DNA from: Tannerella sp. oral taxon 808
GTDB lineage: Bacteria > Bacteroidota > Bacteroidia > Bacteroidales > Tannerellaceae
DNA length: 7,842 nucleotides
Direction: 5' to 3'
Assembly (NCBI GenBank): GCA_002890585.1
Contig: MIQB01000093.1
Coordinates: 1-7,842, forward strand
Shown here: one piece after another, positions 1-6,364 of the stretch
Position numbering within the stretch: the stretch's first letter is position 1
How the letters are laid out: each line of letters opens with the position of its first letter
Notes under the pieces: model-generated
What the model saw: the letters and a program-made list of their open reading frames with translations, nothing else
Database searches by the model: none
Told to the model about the DNA's origin: nothing
Made by a program: the position numbers and the translations under genes

Positions 1-200
1 TGAAAAAAACTTTTTGAGCCCATTGTCTCAGACAATCGCGAGAAAAAAACTTTTTGGGCTCATTGTCTCAGACAATCGCATGAAAAAAACTTTTTGAGCC
101 CATTGTATCGTACAATCACGAGAAAAAAACTTTTTCAGCCCATTGTCTCAGACAATCGCGAGAAAAAAACTTTTTCAGCCCATTGTCTCAGACAATGAGG
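1..200. repeat. Five tandem 40-bp units, each with an A7-C-T5 block and a 15-bp dyad
   Basis: Units lie at 1-40, 41-80, 81-120, 121-160 and 161-200, with no length variation. Each starts with (T/A)G, then AAAAAAACTTTTT, a six-base linker (GAGCCC, GGGCTC or CAGCCC), and a dyad. In units 1, 2, 4 and 5 the dyad is ATTGTC-TCA-GACAAT. In unit 3 it is ATTGTA-TCG-TACAAT, so both arms differ but still pair. The last four bases of unit 5 diverge (GAGG instead of CGCG). Unit 1 begins at the first base of the window, so the array may continue upstream. It lies beyond the serS terminator and no credible reading frame crosses it. It could be a set of protein-binding sites, a curved-DNA region (A/T tracts every 40 bp) or a dispersed intergenic repeat. 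The repeat structure is certain; its function is unknown. Confidence 0.95.
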
Positions 201-212
201 CGCCACGAAATG

Positions 213-245
213 AAAAGGAGCCGATTGATCCGCTCAATCGACTCC
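213..245 (-). terminator. Rho-independent terminator of serS
   Basis: Read on the minus strand, the arms GGAGTCGATTGA and TCAATCGGCTCC form a 12-bp stem with one G-T pair and a GCGGA loop. TTTTC follows directly. The hairpin begins 49 bases after the serS stop codon and points the right way to end that transcript. The U-run is short (four T), but the stem is strong. Confidence 0.8.
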
Positions 246-294
246 TCTCTATTGTATGGGCGCGAATTGCAGGCGCTTCCTCGCGCTCCCATCG

Positions 295-1566
295 CTACGA
301 GATCCGCTCGAAGCCGGTGTAGGGCACAAGCACACGCGGGATGATGATCCCCTCGGGCGTTTGATTGTTTTCGAGCAGCGCGGCCACAATGCGGGGGAGG
401 GCCAGGGCGCTGCCATTGAGCGTGTGGCAAAGGTGCACCTTCTTCTGCGCATCGCGGTAGCGGCACTTCAGGCGGTTGGCTTGGTAGCTCTCGAAGTTGG
501 AGACGGAGCTCACCTCAAGCCAGCGCTTCTGCACGGCCGAAAAGACCTCAAAGTCAAACGTCAGGGCAGACGTGAAGCTCAAGTCGCCGCCACAGAGCCG
601 GAGGATGCGCCACGGCAGCTCCAGCGCCTCAACGAGCGAGCGGACATACGTGACCATCTCCTCGAGCGACGTGTAGGAATGCTCCGGGCGATCGATACGA
701 ACGATCTCGACCTTATCGAACTGATGTAGGCGATTCAGCCCGCGCACGTCCTTGCCGTACGAGCCAGCCTCGCGCCGGAAGCAGGCAGAGTAAGCCGTGT
801 TGCGCAGCGGCAGGTCGGCCTCGCTCAGGATCACGTCGCGGTAGATGTTCGTCACCGGCACCTCAGCGGTGGGGATCAGGTACAAGTCGTCCACGTTGGC
901 GTGATACATCTGCCCCTCCTTGTCCGGCAGCTGCCCAGTGCCATAGCCTGACGCAGCGTTGACCACATACGGCGGCTCGATCTCCACATAGCCGGCGTCG
1001 CGCGCACAGTCGAGGAAGAAGTTCACGAGCGCGCGCTGCAGTCGTGCCCCCTTTCCTTTATATACAGGGAATCCGGCCCCGGTGATCTTGACGCCCAGCT
1101 CAAAGTCGATGATGTCGTACTTACGCGCCAGCTCCCAGTGCGGCAGCGCGTCCGCGGGCAGCTCAGGCATGGCGCCGCCCATCTCCTCGCAGTGGTTGTC
1201 GTCCGCGCCATTACCCTCAGGCACCGACGCGTGCGGCAGGTTCGGAACGAGTACCAAAAGCTCGTGCATCTCCTTTTCGGCCTCGTTTTTCTTCGACTCC
1301 AACTCGCGGTTCGTCTCCTTCAGGCGCGTCACCTCCGCCTTGGCCTCATCCGCCTCCGCGCGCCGCCCCTCCTTCATCATCCCCCCGATCTGCTTCGAGA
1401 GGCGATGCACCGTCGTCAGGTTCGCGTCGAGGGCAGTCTGCGAGGCGCGGCGCGTCTTGTCAAGCGCAATAATTCGGTCAATGATCTCCGTTGCGTCGAA
1501 GTGTTTTACAGCCAATCGGCGGATCACCTCGTCGCGTTGTTCAGTGATAACTTGAATGGTAAGCAT
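295..1566 (-). CDS. serS: Seryl-tRNA synthetase (class II)
   Basis: SerRS attaches serine to tRNA-Ser in the cytoplasm using ATP. It also charges tRNA-Sec where that exists. The 423 residues match the usual bacterial length. Residues about 30-104 are rich in charged heptads and form the long antiparallel coiled-coil arm that grips the tRNA long arm. The catalytic core follows. It has a motif 1 region (GYVEIEPPYVV), the serine-binding TAEVPVTN stretch, motif 2 at about 262-286 (FRREAGSYGKDVRGLNRLHQ) and motif 3 near the C-terminus (HTLNGSALALPRIVAALLEN). The ATG at 1566 is preceded by AAGGAG with eight bases of spacing, one of the few clear Shine-Dalgarno sequences here. The gene is monocistronic within the window and divergent from msrAB, with a terminator just past its end. 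No T-box-like leader fits in the short 5' region. Identification is secure. Confidence 0.98.
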   Translation of the reverse strand: MLTIQVITEQRDEVIRRLAVKHFDATEIIDRIIALDKTRRASQTALDANLTTVHRLSKQIGGMMKEGRRAEADEAKAEVTRLKETNRELESKKNEAEKEMHELLVLVPNLPHASVPEGNGADDNHCEEMGGAMPELPADALPHWELARKYDIIDFELGVKITGAGFPVYKGKGARLQRALVNFFLDCARDAGYVEIEPPYVVNAASGYGTGQLPDKEGQMYHANVDDLYLIPTAEVPVTNIYRDVILSEADLPLRNTAYSACFRREAGSYGKDVRGLNRLHQFDKVEIVRIDRPEHSYTSLEEMVTYVRSLVEALELPWRILRLCGGDLSFTSALTFDFEVFSAVQKRWLEVSSVSNFESYQANRLKCRYRDAQKKVHLCHTLNGSALALPRIVAALLENNQTPEGIIIPRVLVPYTGFERIS

Positions 1567-1598
1567 GGTTTTTTCTCCTTGTTATTTATTATGGATGG

Positions 1599-1606
1599 CA
1601 AAAATA
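1599..1606 (-). promoter_or_regulatory. Putative serS promoter, Bacteroidetes -7 box
   Basis: The minus strand reads TATTTTTG here, a full match to the Bacteroidetes -7 consensus TAnnTTTG. It lies 32 bases before the serS ATG, which implies a leader of roughly 25 nt. No good TTTG -33 element is seen at the usual 19-21 bp spacing. The wider context GCGTC-TATTTTTG-CC closely resembles the box before the lipoprotein gene at 4399-4406. Confidence 0.45.
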
Positions 1607-1620
1607 GACGCATTCTCTGC

Positions 1621-1628
1621 TAACCTTG
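1621..1628 (+). promoter_or_regulatory. Possible msrAB promoter, -7-like box
   Basis: TAACCTTG differs from TAnnTTTG at one position and is followed by C, as often seen. It lies 63 bases before the chosen msrAB start. No convincing -33 element is visible. It is only 14 bp from the serS -7 box on the other strand, so the two promoters would overlap back to back. This is weaker than the other two promoter calls. Confidence 0.25.
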
Positions 1629-1691
1629 CACGGAAATAACCGAGCGGGGCAAGGGAATCCCCCCATCCCACTCATTAAAACAAGAATGACA

Positions 1692-2774
1692 ATGAAAAAG
1701 AAACAGTTCCTACTATGGACATCGGCAGCCGCCGGCCTCGTCGCACTCTTCTTCGCAGGGAGGTGCGTACAATCACGAACCCGCGCCACACAAGACCCCG
1801 CTGCTGGCGAAAAGACAAAGACCATCTATTTCGCCGGCGGCTGCTTCTGGGGCACAGAACACTTCTTCAAGCAGATCCGCGGCGTAGTGAGCACCGAAGT
1901 AGGCTACGCCAACGGCAAGGCAGACAAAGCCCCAACCTACGAGCAAGTCTCGACCGACAAGACAGGCTTTGCCGAGACCGTACGCGTCGTCTACGACCCC
2001 ACCCAGATCACCCTCCCCCAGCTCATCGAGCTTTACTTCCAAACCATCGACCCCACAAGCCTCAACCGGCAGGGCAACGACCACGGCTCACAATACCGCA
2101 CCGGCATCTACTACGCCGACGCCTCCGACGCCGAAGCCATTCACCAAGCCATCACCCACCTCGCCGCGCGCCTCGGCCAACCCGTAGCCGTGGAAGAGGG
2201 GCCGCTCCGAAACTTCTATCCCGCCGAGGCCTATCATCAAGACTATTTAGACAAGAACCCCGGCGGATACTGCCACATCCCCGCCGCCCTCTTCCAGATG
2301 GCCCGTAAGGCCAACCCCGCCCCCTCCACCAAGTATGCCCGCAAAGACGACGAGACGCTGCGCCGCACCCTCACCCCGGAGCAGTACGACGTCACCCAAA
2401 AGAGCGCCACCGAACGCCCCTTCACCAATGCATACTGCGACGAGTTCCGCCCCGGCATCTACGTAGACATCACCACCGGCGAACCCCTCTTCATCTCCAC
2501 CGACAAGTTCGAGTCAGGTTGCGGCTGGCCAGCCTTCTCCAAGCCCATCGACAAACACCTCATCACCGAGCACACCGATCGTTCGCACGGCATGCAGCGT
2601 ACCGAGGTGCGCAGCAAAACGGGCAACGCCCACCTCGGGCACGTCTTCACCGACGGCCCCAAGGATCGCGGCGGCCTGCGTTACTGCATCAACAGCGCCT
2701 CCCTGCGCTTCATTCCCCGCGACAGCATGGCCGCCGAAGGCTACGCCGATTACTTGCCGCTCTTAAAGAAATAA
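1692..2774 (+). CDS. msrAB: Exported bifunctional peptide methionine sulfoxide reductase MsrA-MsrB
   Basis: Reduces both the S (MsrA) and R (MsrB) epimers of oxidised methionine in proteins. Numbering is from the ATG at 1692 (360 aa). Residues 1-25 (MKKKQFLLWTSAAAG...) form a signal sequence; C25 is preceded by AGR, which fits a lipobox poorly. MsrA spans about 43-200 with catalytic C51 in GCFWG and a probable resolving C194 in GGYCHI. MsrB spans about 215-345 with resolving C277 in GCGWPAF and catalytic C332 in RYCINSASL. The two zinc-binding CxxC pairs of many MsrB proteins are absent (EVRSKTGNAHLGH where EVRCxxC is usual), as in PilB-type fusions. There is no thioredoxin domain, so an external reductant is needed. 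An ATG at 1686 and a TTG at 1626 are in frame; I chose 1692 because the K-rich signal start follows it. The Shine-Dalgarno is absent or weak. Confidence 0.93.
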   Translation: MKKKQFLLWTSAAAGLVALFFAGRCVQSRTRATQDPAAGEKTKTIYFAGGCFWGTEHFFKQIRGVVSTEVGYANGKADKAPTYEQVSTDKTGFAETVRVVYDPTQITLPQLIELYFQTIDPTSLNRQGNDHGSQYRTGIYYADASDAEAIHQAITHLAARLGQPVAVEEGPLRNFYPAEAYHQDYLDKNPGGYCHIPAALFQMARKANPAPSTKYARKDDETLRRTLTPEQYDVTQKSATERPFTNAYCDEFRPGIYVDITTGEPLFISTDKFESGCGWPAFSKPIDKHLITEHTDRSHGMQRTEVRSKTGNAHLGHVFTDGPKDRGGLRYCINSASLRFIPRDSMAAEGYADYLPLLKK

Positions 2775-2782
2775 GAGAAGCA

Positions 2783-2813
2783 GCGGGGGAGGAGATCTCC
2801 TCTCCTCCCCCGC
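2783..2813. other. Perfect 12-bp inverted repeat between msrAB and rarA
   Basis: Arms GCGGGGGAGGAG (2783-2794) and CTCCTCCCCCGC (2802-2813) are exact reverse complements around a 7-base loop. The inner GGAGATCTCC is itself a palindrome, so an alternative fold exists. It starts 8 bases after the msrAB stop. No T-run follows, so it is not a standard intrinsic terminator in the plus direction. It may instead protect the msrAB mRNA 3' end or reduce read-through into rarA. Confidence 0.7.
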
Positions 2814-2846
2814 AGGGCACATCACTCCTTCTAACCCCTCCCCCTC

Positions 2847-4127
2847 ATGAACCAACCCCTTGCCGAACGATTAAGACCAAAGACACTCGATGACTACATC
2901 GGGCAACGCCACCTGACGGGGCCCAACGCCGCGCTCCGCCGCATGATCGAGGCCGGACGCGTGCCATCGTTCATCCTTTGGGGGCCGCCTGGCGTAGGCA
3001 AGACGACGCTTGCCCGCATCGTAGCCGCACGCTTAGAAGCACCATTCTATACCCTCAGCGCCGTCAGCTCTGGCGTGAAGGAGGTGCGCGAAGTGATCGA
3101 CAAGGCGCGCAGTGGGCCACTCTTTCGCACCACCTCCTCCCCGATTCTTTTCATCGACGAAATACACCGCTTCAGCAAGTCACAACAAGACTCCCTGCTG
3201 AACGCTGTAGAGACAGGCGTCGTAACGCTGATCGGAGCCACAACCGAGAACCCATCCTTCGAGGTGATCCGTCCGCTGCTGTCGCGCTGTCAGGTGTATG
3301 TACTCAAGCCCTTAGAAGAGGCCGATCTCCTAACGCTCATCCACCGAGCCGTCAGCGAAGACGTGGTGCTGAAAGAAAAAGCCATCGACGTCAAAGAGAC
3401 CGACGCACTGGTGCGTTATTCAGGCGGCGACGCGCGGAAGCTGCTCAACATCCTCGAGCTCGTCGTCTCGGCCGAGGCGGAGGGCGGCGGCCCGATCGTC
3501 ATCACCGACCGCAAGGTCGTGGAGCGTTTGCAGCAGAACCCCGCGGCCTACGACAAAGGCGGCGAGATGCACTACGACATCATCTCCGCCTTCATCAAAT
3601 CCATCCGCGGCAGCGACCCCGACGCAGCTGTCTACTGGTTAGCGCGGATGGTCGAAGGGGGCGAAGATCCGGAGTTCATTGCGCGGCGGTTAGTCATCTC
3701 CGCAGCCGAAGACATCGGGCTGGCCAATCCAAACGCATTGCTATTGGCCAACGCCTGTTTCGATGCGCTGAAGAAGATCGGATGGCCAGAGGGGCGCATC
3801 ATCCTGTCCGAAACGACAATCTATTTGGCGTGCAGCCCGAAAAGCAACTCGGCATACCTCGCCATCGACCGGGCGCTGGCGTTGGTGCGCGAGACGGGCA
3901 ACCTACCCGTGCCGCTCCACCTCCGCAACGCACCAACGAAGCTGATGAAGGAGCTCGATTACGGTAAGAATTACAAATACGCGCACGACTACGAGGGGCA
4001 TTTCGTCCGTCAAGACTACCTGCCGCAAGAGCTACCCCAGACGCGCCTCTGGGAAGGGCAACACAACGCGGCCGAGGATAAGCTCATGGAACGCATGCGG
4101 AAGTTGTGGGGGGAGGCGAAGAGCTAA
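2847..4127 (+). CDS. rarA: Replication-associated recombination protein A (AAA+ ATPase, RarA/MgsA)
   Basis: RarA is a clamp-loader-like AAA+ ATPase that acts at stalled replication forks and gapped DNA in the cytoplasm, in the same family as yeast Mgs1 and human WRNIP1. The 426 residues are close to the family length. Walker A is GPPGVGKTT (46-54), Walker B ILFIDE (100-105) with the following HRF, sensor 1 GATTENPSF (130-138), arginine finger R147 in LLSRC, and sensor 2 R197 in SGGDARKLLN. The C-terminal half is the tetramerisation region with family hallmarks such as FIKSIRGSDPDAAVYWLARM and the late KNYKYAHDYEGHF. Upstream bases are almost pure pyrimidine (CTAACCCCTCCCCCTC), so there is no Shine-Dalgarno sequence. 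No promoter box is visible, so transcription probably reads through from msrAB. The next small gene starts 2 nt after the stop. Confidence 0.97.
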   Translation: MNQPLAERLRPKTLDDYIGQRHLTGPNAALRRMIEAGRVPSFILWGPPGVGKTTLARIVAARLEAPFYTLSAVSSGVKEVREVIDKARSGPLFRTTSSPILFIDEIHRFSKSQQDSLLNAVETGVVTLIGATTENPSFEVIRPLLSRCQVYVLKPLEEADLLTLIHRAVSEDVVLKEKAIDVKETDALVRYSGGDARKLLNILELVVSAEAEGGGPIVITDRKVVERLQQNPAAYDKGGEMHYDIISAFIKSIRGSDPDAAVYWLARMVEGGEDPEFIARRLVISAAEDIGLANPNALLLANACFDALKKIGWPEGRIILSETTIYLACSPKSNSAYLAIDRALALVRETGNLPVPLHLRNAPTKLMKELDYGKNYKYAHDYEGHFVRQDYLPQELPQTRLWEGQHNAAEDKLMERMRKLWGEAKS

Positions 4128-4129
4128 AT

Positions 4130-4360
4130 ATGTATAGAGAAGAGCTGCATGTTCGGCCAATCATCTCCCTTAGGCGGATAGGTGGCATAAAAGGAAAGAA
4201 GCAATTAATGGATTGGGTGGAGCGCCTGATCCTGCTTGCCGCAGATCCAAAGTTTACAAGGAAGGAATTACGAGCGCTCAGAAAGGGCTTTCGGGACATA
4301 AAAGCCGGACACACAACGCCGATCAAAGACATCCATAACCTGTGGAAAAGCGTGCTGTAA
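4130..4360 (+). CDS. Small protein of unknown function, weakly antitoxin-like (76 aa)
   Basis: I do not recognise this protein. It is basic and probably mostly helical, with no signal peptide or membrane segment. The C-terminal part (FTRKELRALRKGFRDIKAGH, then TPIKDIHNLW) resembles the layout of many small type II antitoxins, where a helix ending in GLxDIxxG is followed by a short (T/S)xEEV-like helix. That is a family-level impression and not an identification. The ATG sits 2 nt after the rarA stop, with GGAGG 13 bases upstream inside rarA, so translational coupling with rarA is likely. A GTG at 4106 in the same frame would overlap rarA and is less likely. Codons such as AGA, AGG, ATA and TTA are more frequent than in its neighbours, which may hint at later acquisition. 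No toxin-sized gene follows. Confidence 0.6.
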   Translation: MYREELHVRPIISLRRIGGIKGKKQLMDWVERLILLAADPKFTRKELRALRKGFRDIKAGHTTPIKDIHNLWKSVL

Positions 4361-4398
4361 GGCTTATTCTCTGACAAGACCTTAGTAAAAAGCGCATC

Positions 4399-4406
4399 TA
4401 TCTTTG
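4399..4406 (+). promoter_or_regulatory. Putative promoter of the lipoprotein-DUF3108 operon, Bacteroidetes -7 box
   Basis: TATCTTTG fully matches TAnnTTTG and is followed by CC. It is 37 bases before the ATG at 4444. A -33 TTTG at the usual distance is missing. TTAG occurs 13 bp upstream (4382-4385), the same arrangement as before the serS box. The 83-base gap from 4361 to 4443 also holds an imperfect hairpin (TAAGGCTT with AAG-A-CCTTA, 4358-4384) with no T-run. It therefore looks like a new transcription start after the rarA run. Confidence 0.5.
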
Positions 4407-4443
4407 CCCCCGCATCATTAATTAATAGGAATAAAAGCGGCGA

Positions 4444-6363
4444 ATGAACGAACGAATGAAGGCGCACGTGCGGGGCGTGATGGAGAGACTGGGGCTGGCA
4501 TTGTTGATCGGTGGCGCTGTGGCGTGTGCCAACATCGCCGGGCCGAATGGCGGACCGTATGACGAGAAGCCGCCGCGCTTCGTCAGCAGTACGCCGCCAC
4601 CGCGCCAAACGAACTACAAGAGGCGACGTGTGGAAATCGTCTTCGACGAGCTGATCCAAGTGGAGAAGCCCTCGCAAAACGTCATCATCGCCCCACCACA
4701 GAAAGAGCTACCCAGCATTCAAGTCATCGGCCGAAAGATCCGCATAGAGCTCAAGGACACGCTGAGGCCGAACACCACCTACACCATCGATTTCGGTAAT
4801 TCGATAGCCGATAACAACGAGAAGAACCCCATCGGCCACTTCAGCTTTGCCTTCTCTACGGGCGACGTGATCGACTCGCTTGAGGTGGGGGGCGTGCTGC
4901 TCAACGCTGAGAACTTGGAACCGATGCCCGACATCGTCGTCGGATTGCACGCCAACTTGGCCGACACGGCCTTCACCCGTCTGCCCTTCGAACGCACCTC
5001 AAAGACGGACGACCGTGGGCGATTCACCATCCGCAACATCGCCACGGGAACGTATCGCGTCTATGCCCTCGCCGACGCTAACCGCGACTATCGCTTCGAC
5101 CAACCCGGCGAAGCCATCGCCTTCCTCGACTCCACCGTGGCGCCCACCTTCCGCTTCGCCACCCGACAGGACACCACGTGGAAAGACTCCGTCACCGTCG
5201 ACACCATCCGCACCGTACACTACACGCACTTCCTGCCCGACAACCTCATCCTGCGGCTCTTCAAGGAGACCGCCCAACGCCAATACATGCTCCGCCCCGC
5301 CCGCGACCGCGCCGACCTCTTCACGCTCCGCTTCAACGCCCCATTAGATACACTCCCCACCGTGGCGCTCATCGACGGCACACGCCGCACCACACCGTGG
5401 TTCCTCACCCAACCAGTGGAAGGACGGACTGCCATCCGTTACTGGATCACTGACTCGGCCGTCTGGCAGCGCGACACGGTGCATCTGCGTGTGGATTACC
5501 TCAAAAGCGACTCTACGAACACGCTACGCCCGCAGACGGACACACTCCATTTAGTCTGGCGAAAGCCACGCGCACGACGTAAATCGAAAGACAGCGACAA
5601 GCCCGAACGCCGCCCGCTCGCCTTCCAATCGAACACCTCGGGCATGGTGGAGGTGACGGACACGGTGTCTTTCCTCTTCGAGGAGCCAATGGCCGACATG
5701 CGCCGTGAGGATTTCCGATTGGAACAACAGCAGGACACCACTTGGACGCCTGTTGCGTTCACCCTTGAACAAGACAGCTTAGACCTGCTGAAATACAACC
5801 TGCGCCACCCCTGGGCATACGGCGCCAACTATCGCGTGACCATCGACTCGGCGCGCCTCCGCAGCATCTACGGCCGCGTGAACGATGCCTACGAGTCAAC
5901 CTTCAGCATCCGCAAACGTGAGGAGTACGGCCACCTGTATATCAACATCGACGGCATCGACACTACGGCCTTTGTGGAGCTGCTCAACACCTCCGACGAG
6001 CCCTTGCGGCGCGTTCGCGTGAAGGATGGCGGCGTGCTCTTCGCCAACCTGCTGCCTGCCACCTACTACGCCCGCCTCATCGTCGACACGAACGGCAACG
6101 GCCGCTGGGACGCGGGCGATTACGCCACACAGTGCCAGCCCGAGACCGTCTATTATTCCCCCAAGGCCTACGACATACGCGCCAACTGGGAGATCGAGGA
6201 AACGTGGACGCCCACGGCACTCCCCTTAGACCAACAGAAGCCTATAGCCATCACAAAGAATAAACCCAAAGATGAGACCCCGAAGAAACGTAACTACAAA
6301 GACGAAGGTCGCTCCGGCGATCGCAACCGAAACAGCGGCTTGGGCGGTGGATTGCCGTTCTGA
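4444..6363 (+). CDS. Ig-like (Big_5) domain lipoprotein
   Basis: A 639-residue exported lipoprotein of a type common in Bacteroidetes; its function is not known. The N-terminus has a basic start, a hydrophobic stretch (LGLALLIGGAVA) and a lipobox AVAC with C28 as the lipidated residue. The mature start CANIAGPNGGPYDEKPP is typical of this family. No acidic patch follows the Cys, so the surface-export signal described for some Bacteroidetes lipoproteins is not evident and it may face the periplasm. Residues about 43-138 form a Big_5 Ig-like domain. A beta-sandwich of carboxypeptidase-regulatory type follows (about 145-235) and ends in DANRDYRFD (211-219). The second half repeats the plan: a Big_5-like region (about 385-505), then a sandwich ending in DTNGNGRWDAGD (548-559). 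The last 40 residues are charged and probably disordered. AGGA lies 13 bases before the ATG. The DUF3108 gene follows after 1 nt. Confidence 0.9.
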   Translation: MNERMKAHVRGVMERLGLALLIGGAVACANIAGPNGGPYDEKPPRFVSSTPPPRQTNYKRRRVEIVFDELIQVEKPSQNVIIAPPQKELPSIQVIGRKIRIELKDTLRPNTTYTIDFGNSIADNNEKNPIGHFSFAFSTGDVIDSLEVGGVLLNAENLEPMPDIVVGLHANLADTAFTRLPFERTSKTDDRGRFTIRNIATGTYRVYALADANRDYRFDQPGEAIAFLDSTVAPTFRFATRQDTTWKDSVTVDTIRTVHYTHFLPDNLILRLFKETAQRQYMLRPARDRADLFTLRFNAPLDTLPTVALIDGTRRTTPWFLTQPVEGRTAIRYWITDSAVWQRDTVHLRVDYLKSDSTNTLRPQTDTLHLVWRKPRARRKSKDSDKPERRPLAFQSNTSGMVEVTDTVSFLFEEPMADMRREDFRLEQQQDTTWTPVAFTLEQDSLDLLKYNLRHPWAYGANYRVTIDSARLRSIYGRVNDAYESTFSIRKREEYGHLYINIDGIDTTAFVELLNTSDEPLRRVRVKDGGVLFANLLPATYYARLIVDTNGNGRWDAGDYATQCQPETVYYSPKAYDIRANWEIEETWTPTALPLDQQKPIAITKNKPKDETPKKRNYKDEGRSGDRNRNSGLGGGLPF

Positions 6364-6364
6364 C

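Noticed and set aside
1..200. CRISPR array
   Set aside because: The units abut with no variable spacers, and the whole 40-bp unit is repeated. No cas genes are present.
256..729. Plus-strand open frame of 157 codons
   Set aside because: It lies antisense within serS, whose minus-strand product has all class II synthetase motifs.
1082..1623. Plus-strand open frames antisense to the N-terminal half of serS
   Set aside because: They arise from the GC-rich serS codons and have compositionally biased products with no family resemblance.
1626..1691. Longer msrAB start at TTG 1626
   Set aside because: The extension would put 22 residues before the signal sequence and would use a rare start codon inside the putative promoter box.
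2978..3967. Plus-strand open frame of 329 codons inside rarA
   Set aside because: It is the alternate frame of rarA. The product is Arg-rich and lacks any motif, while the rarA frame has all AAA+ motifs.
4084..4677. Minus-strand open frame of 197 codons across the rarA end, small gene and lipoprotein start
   Set aside because: It is antisense to three better-supported frames and covers the putative promoter; its product resembles nothing known to me.
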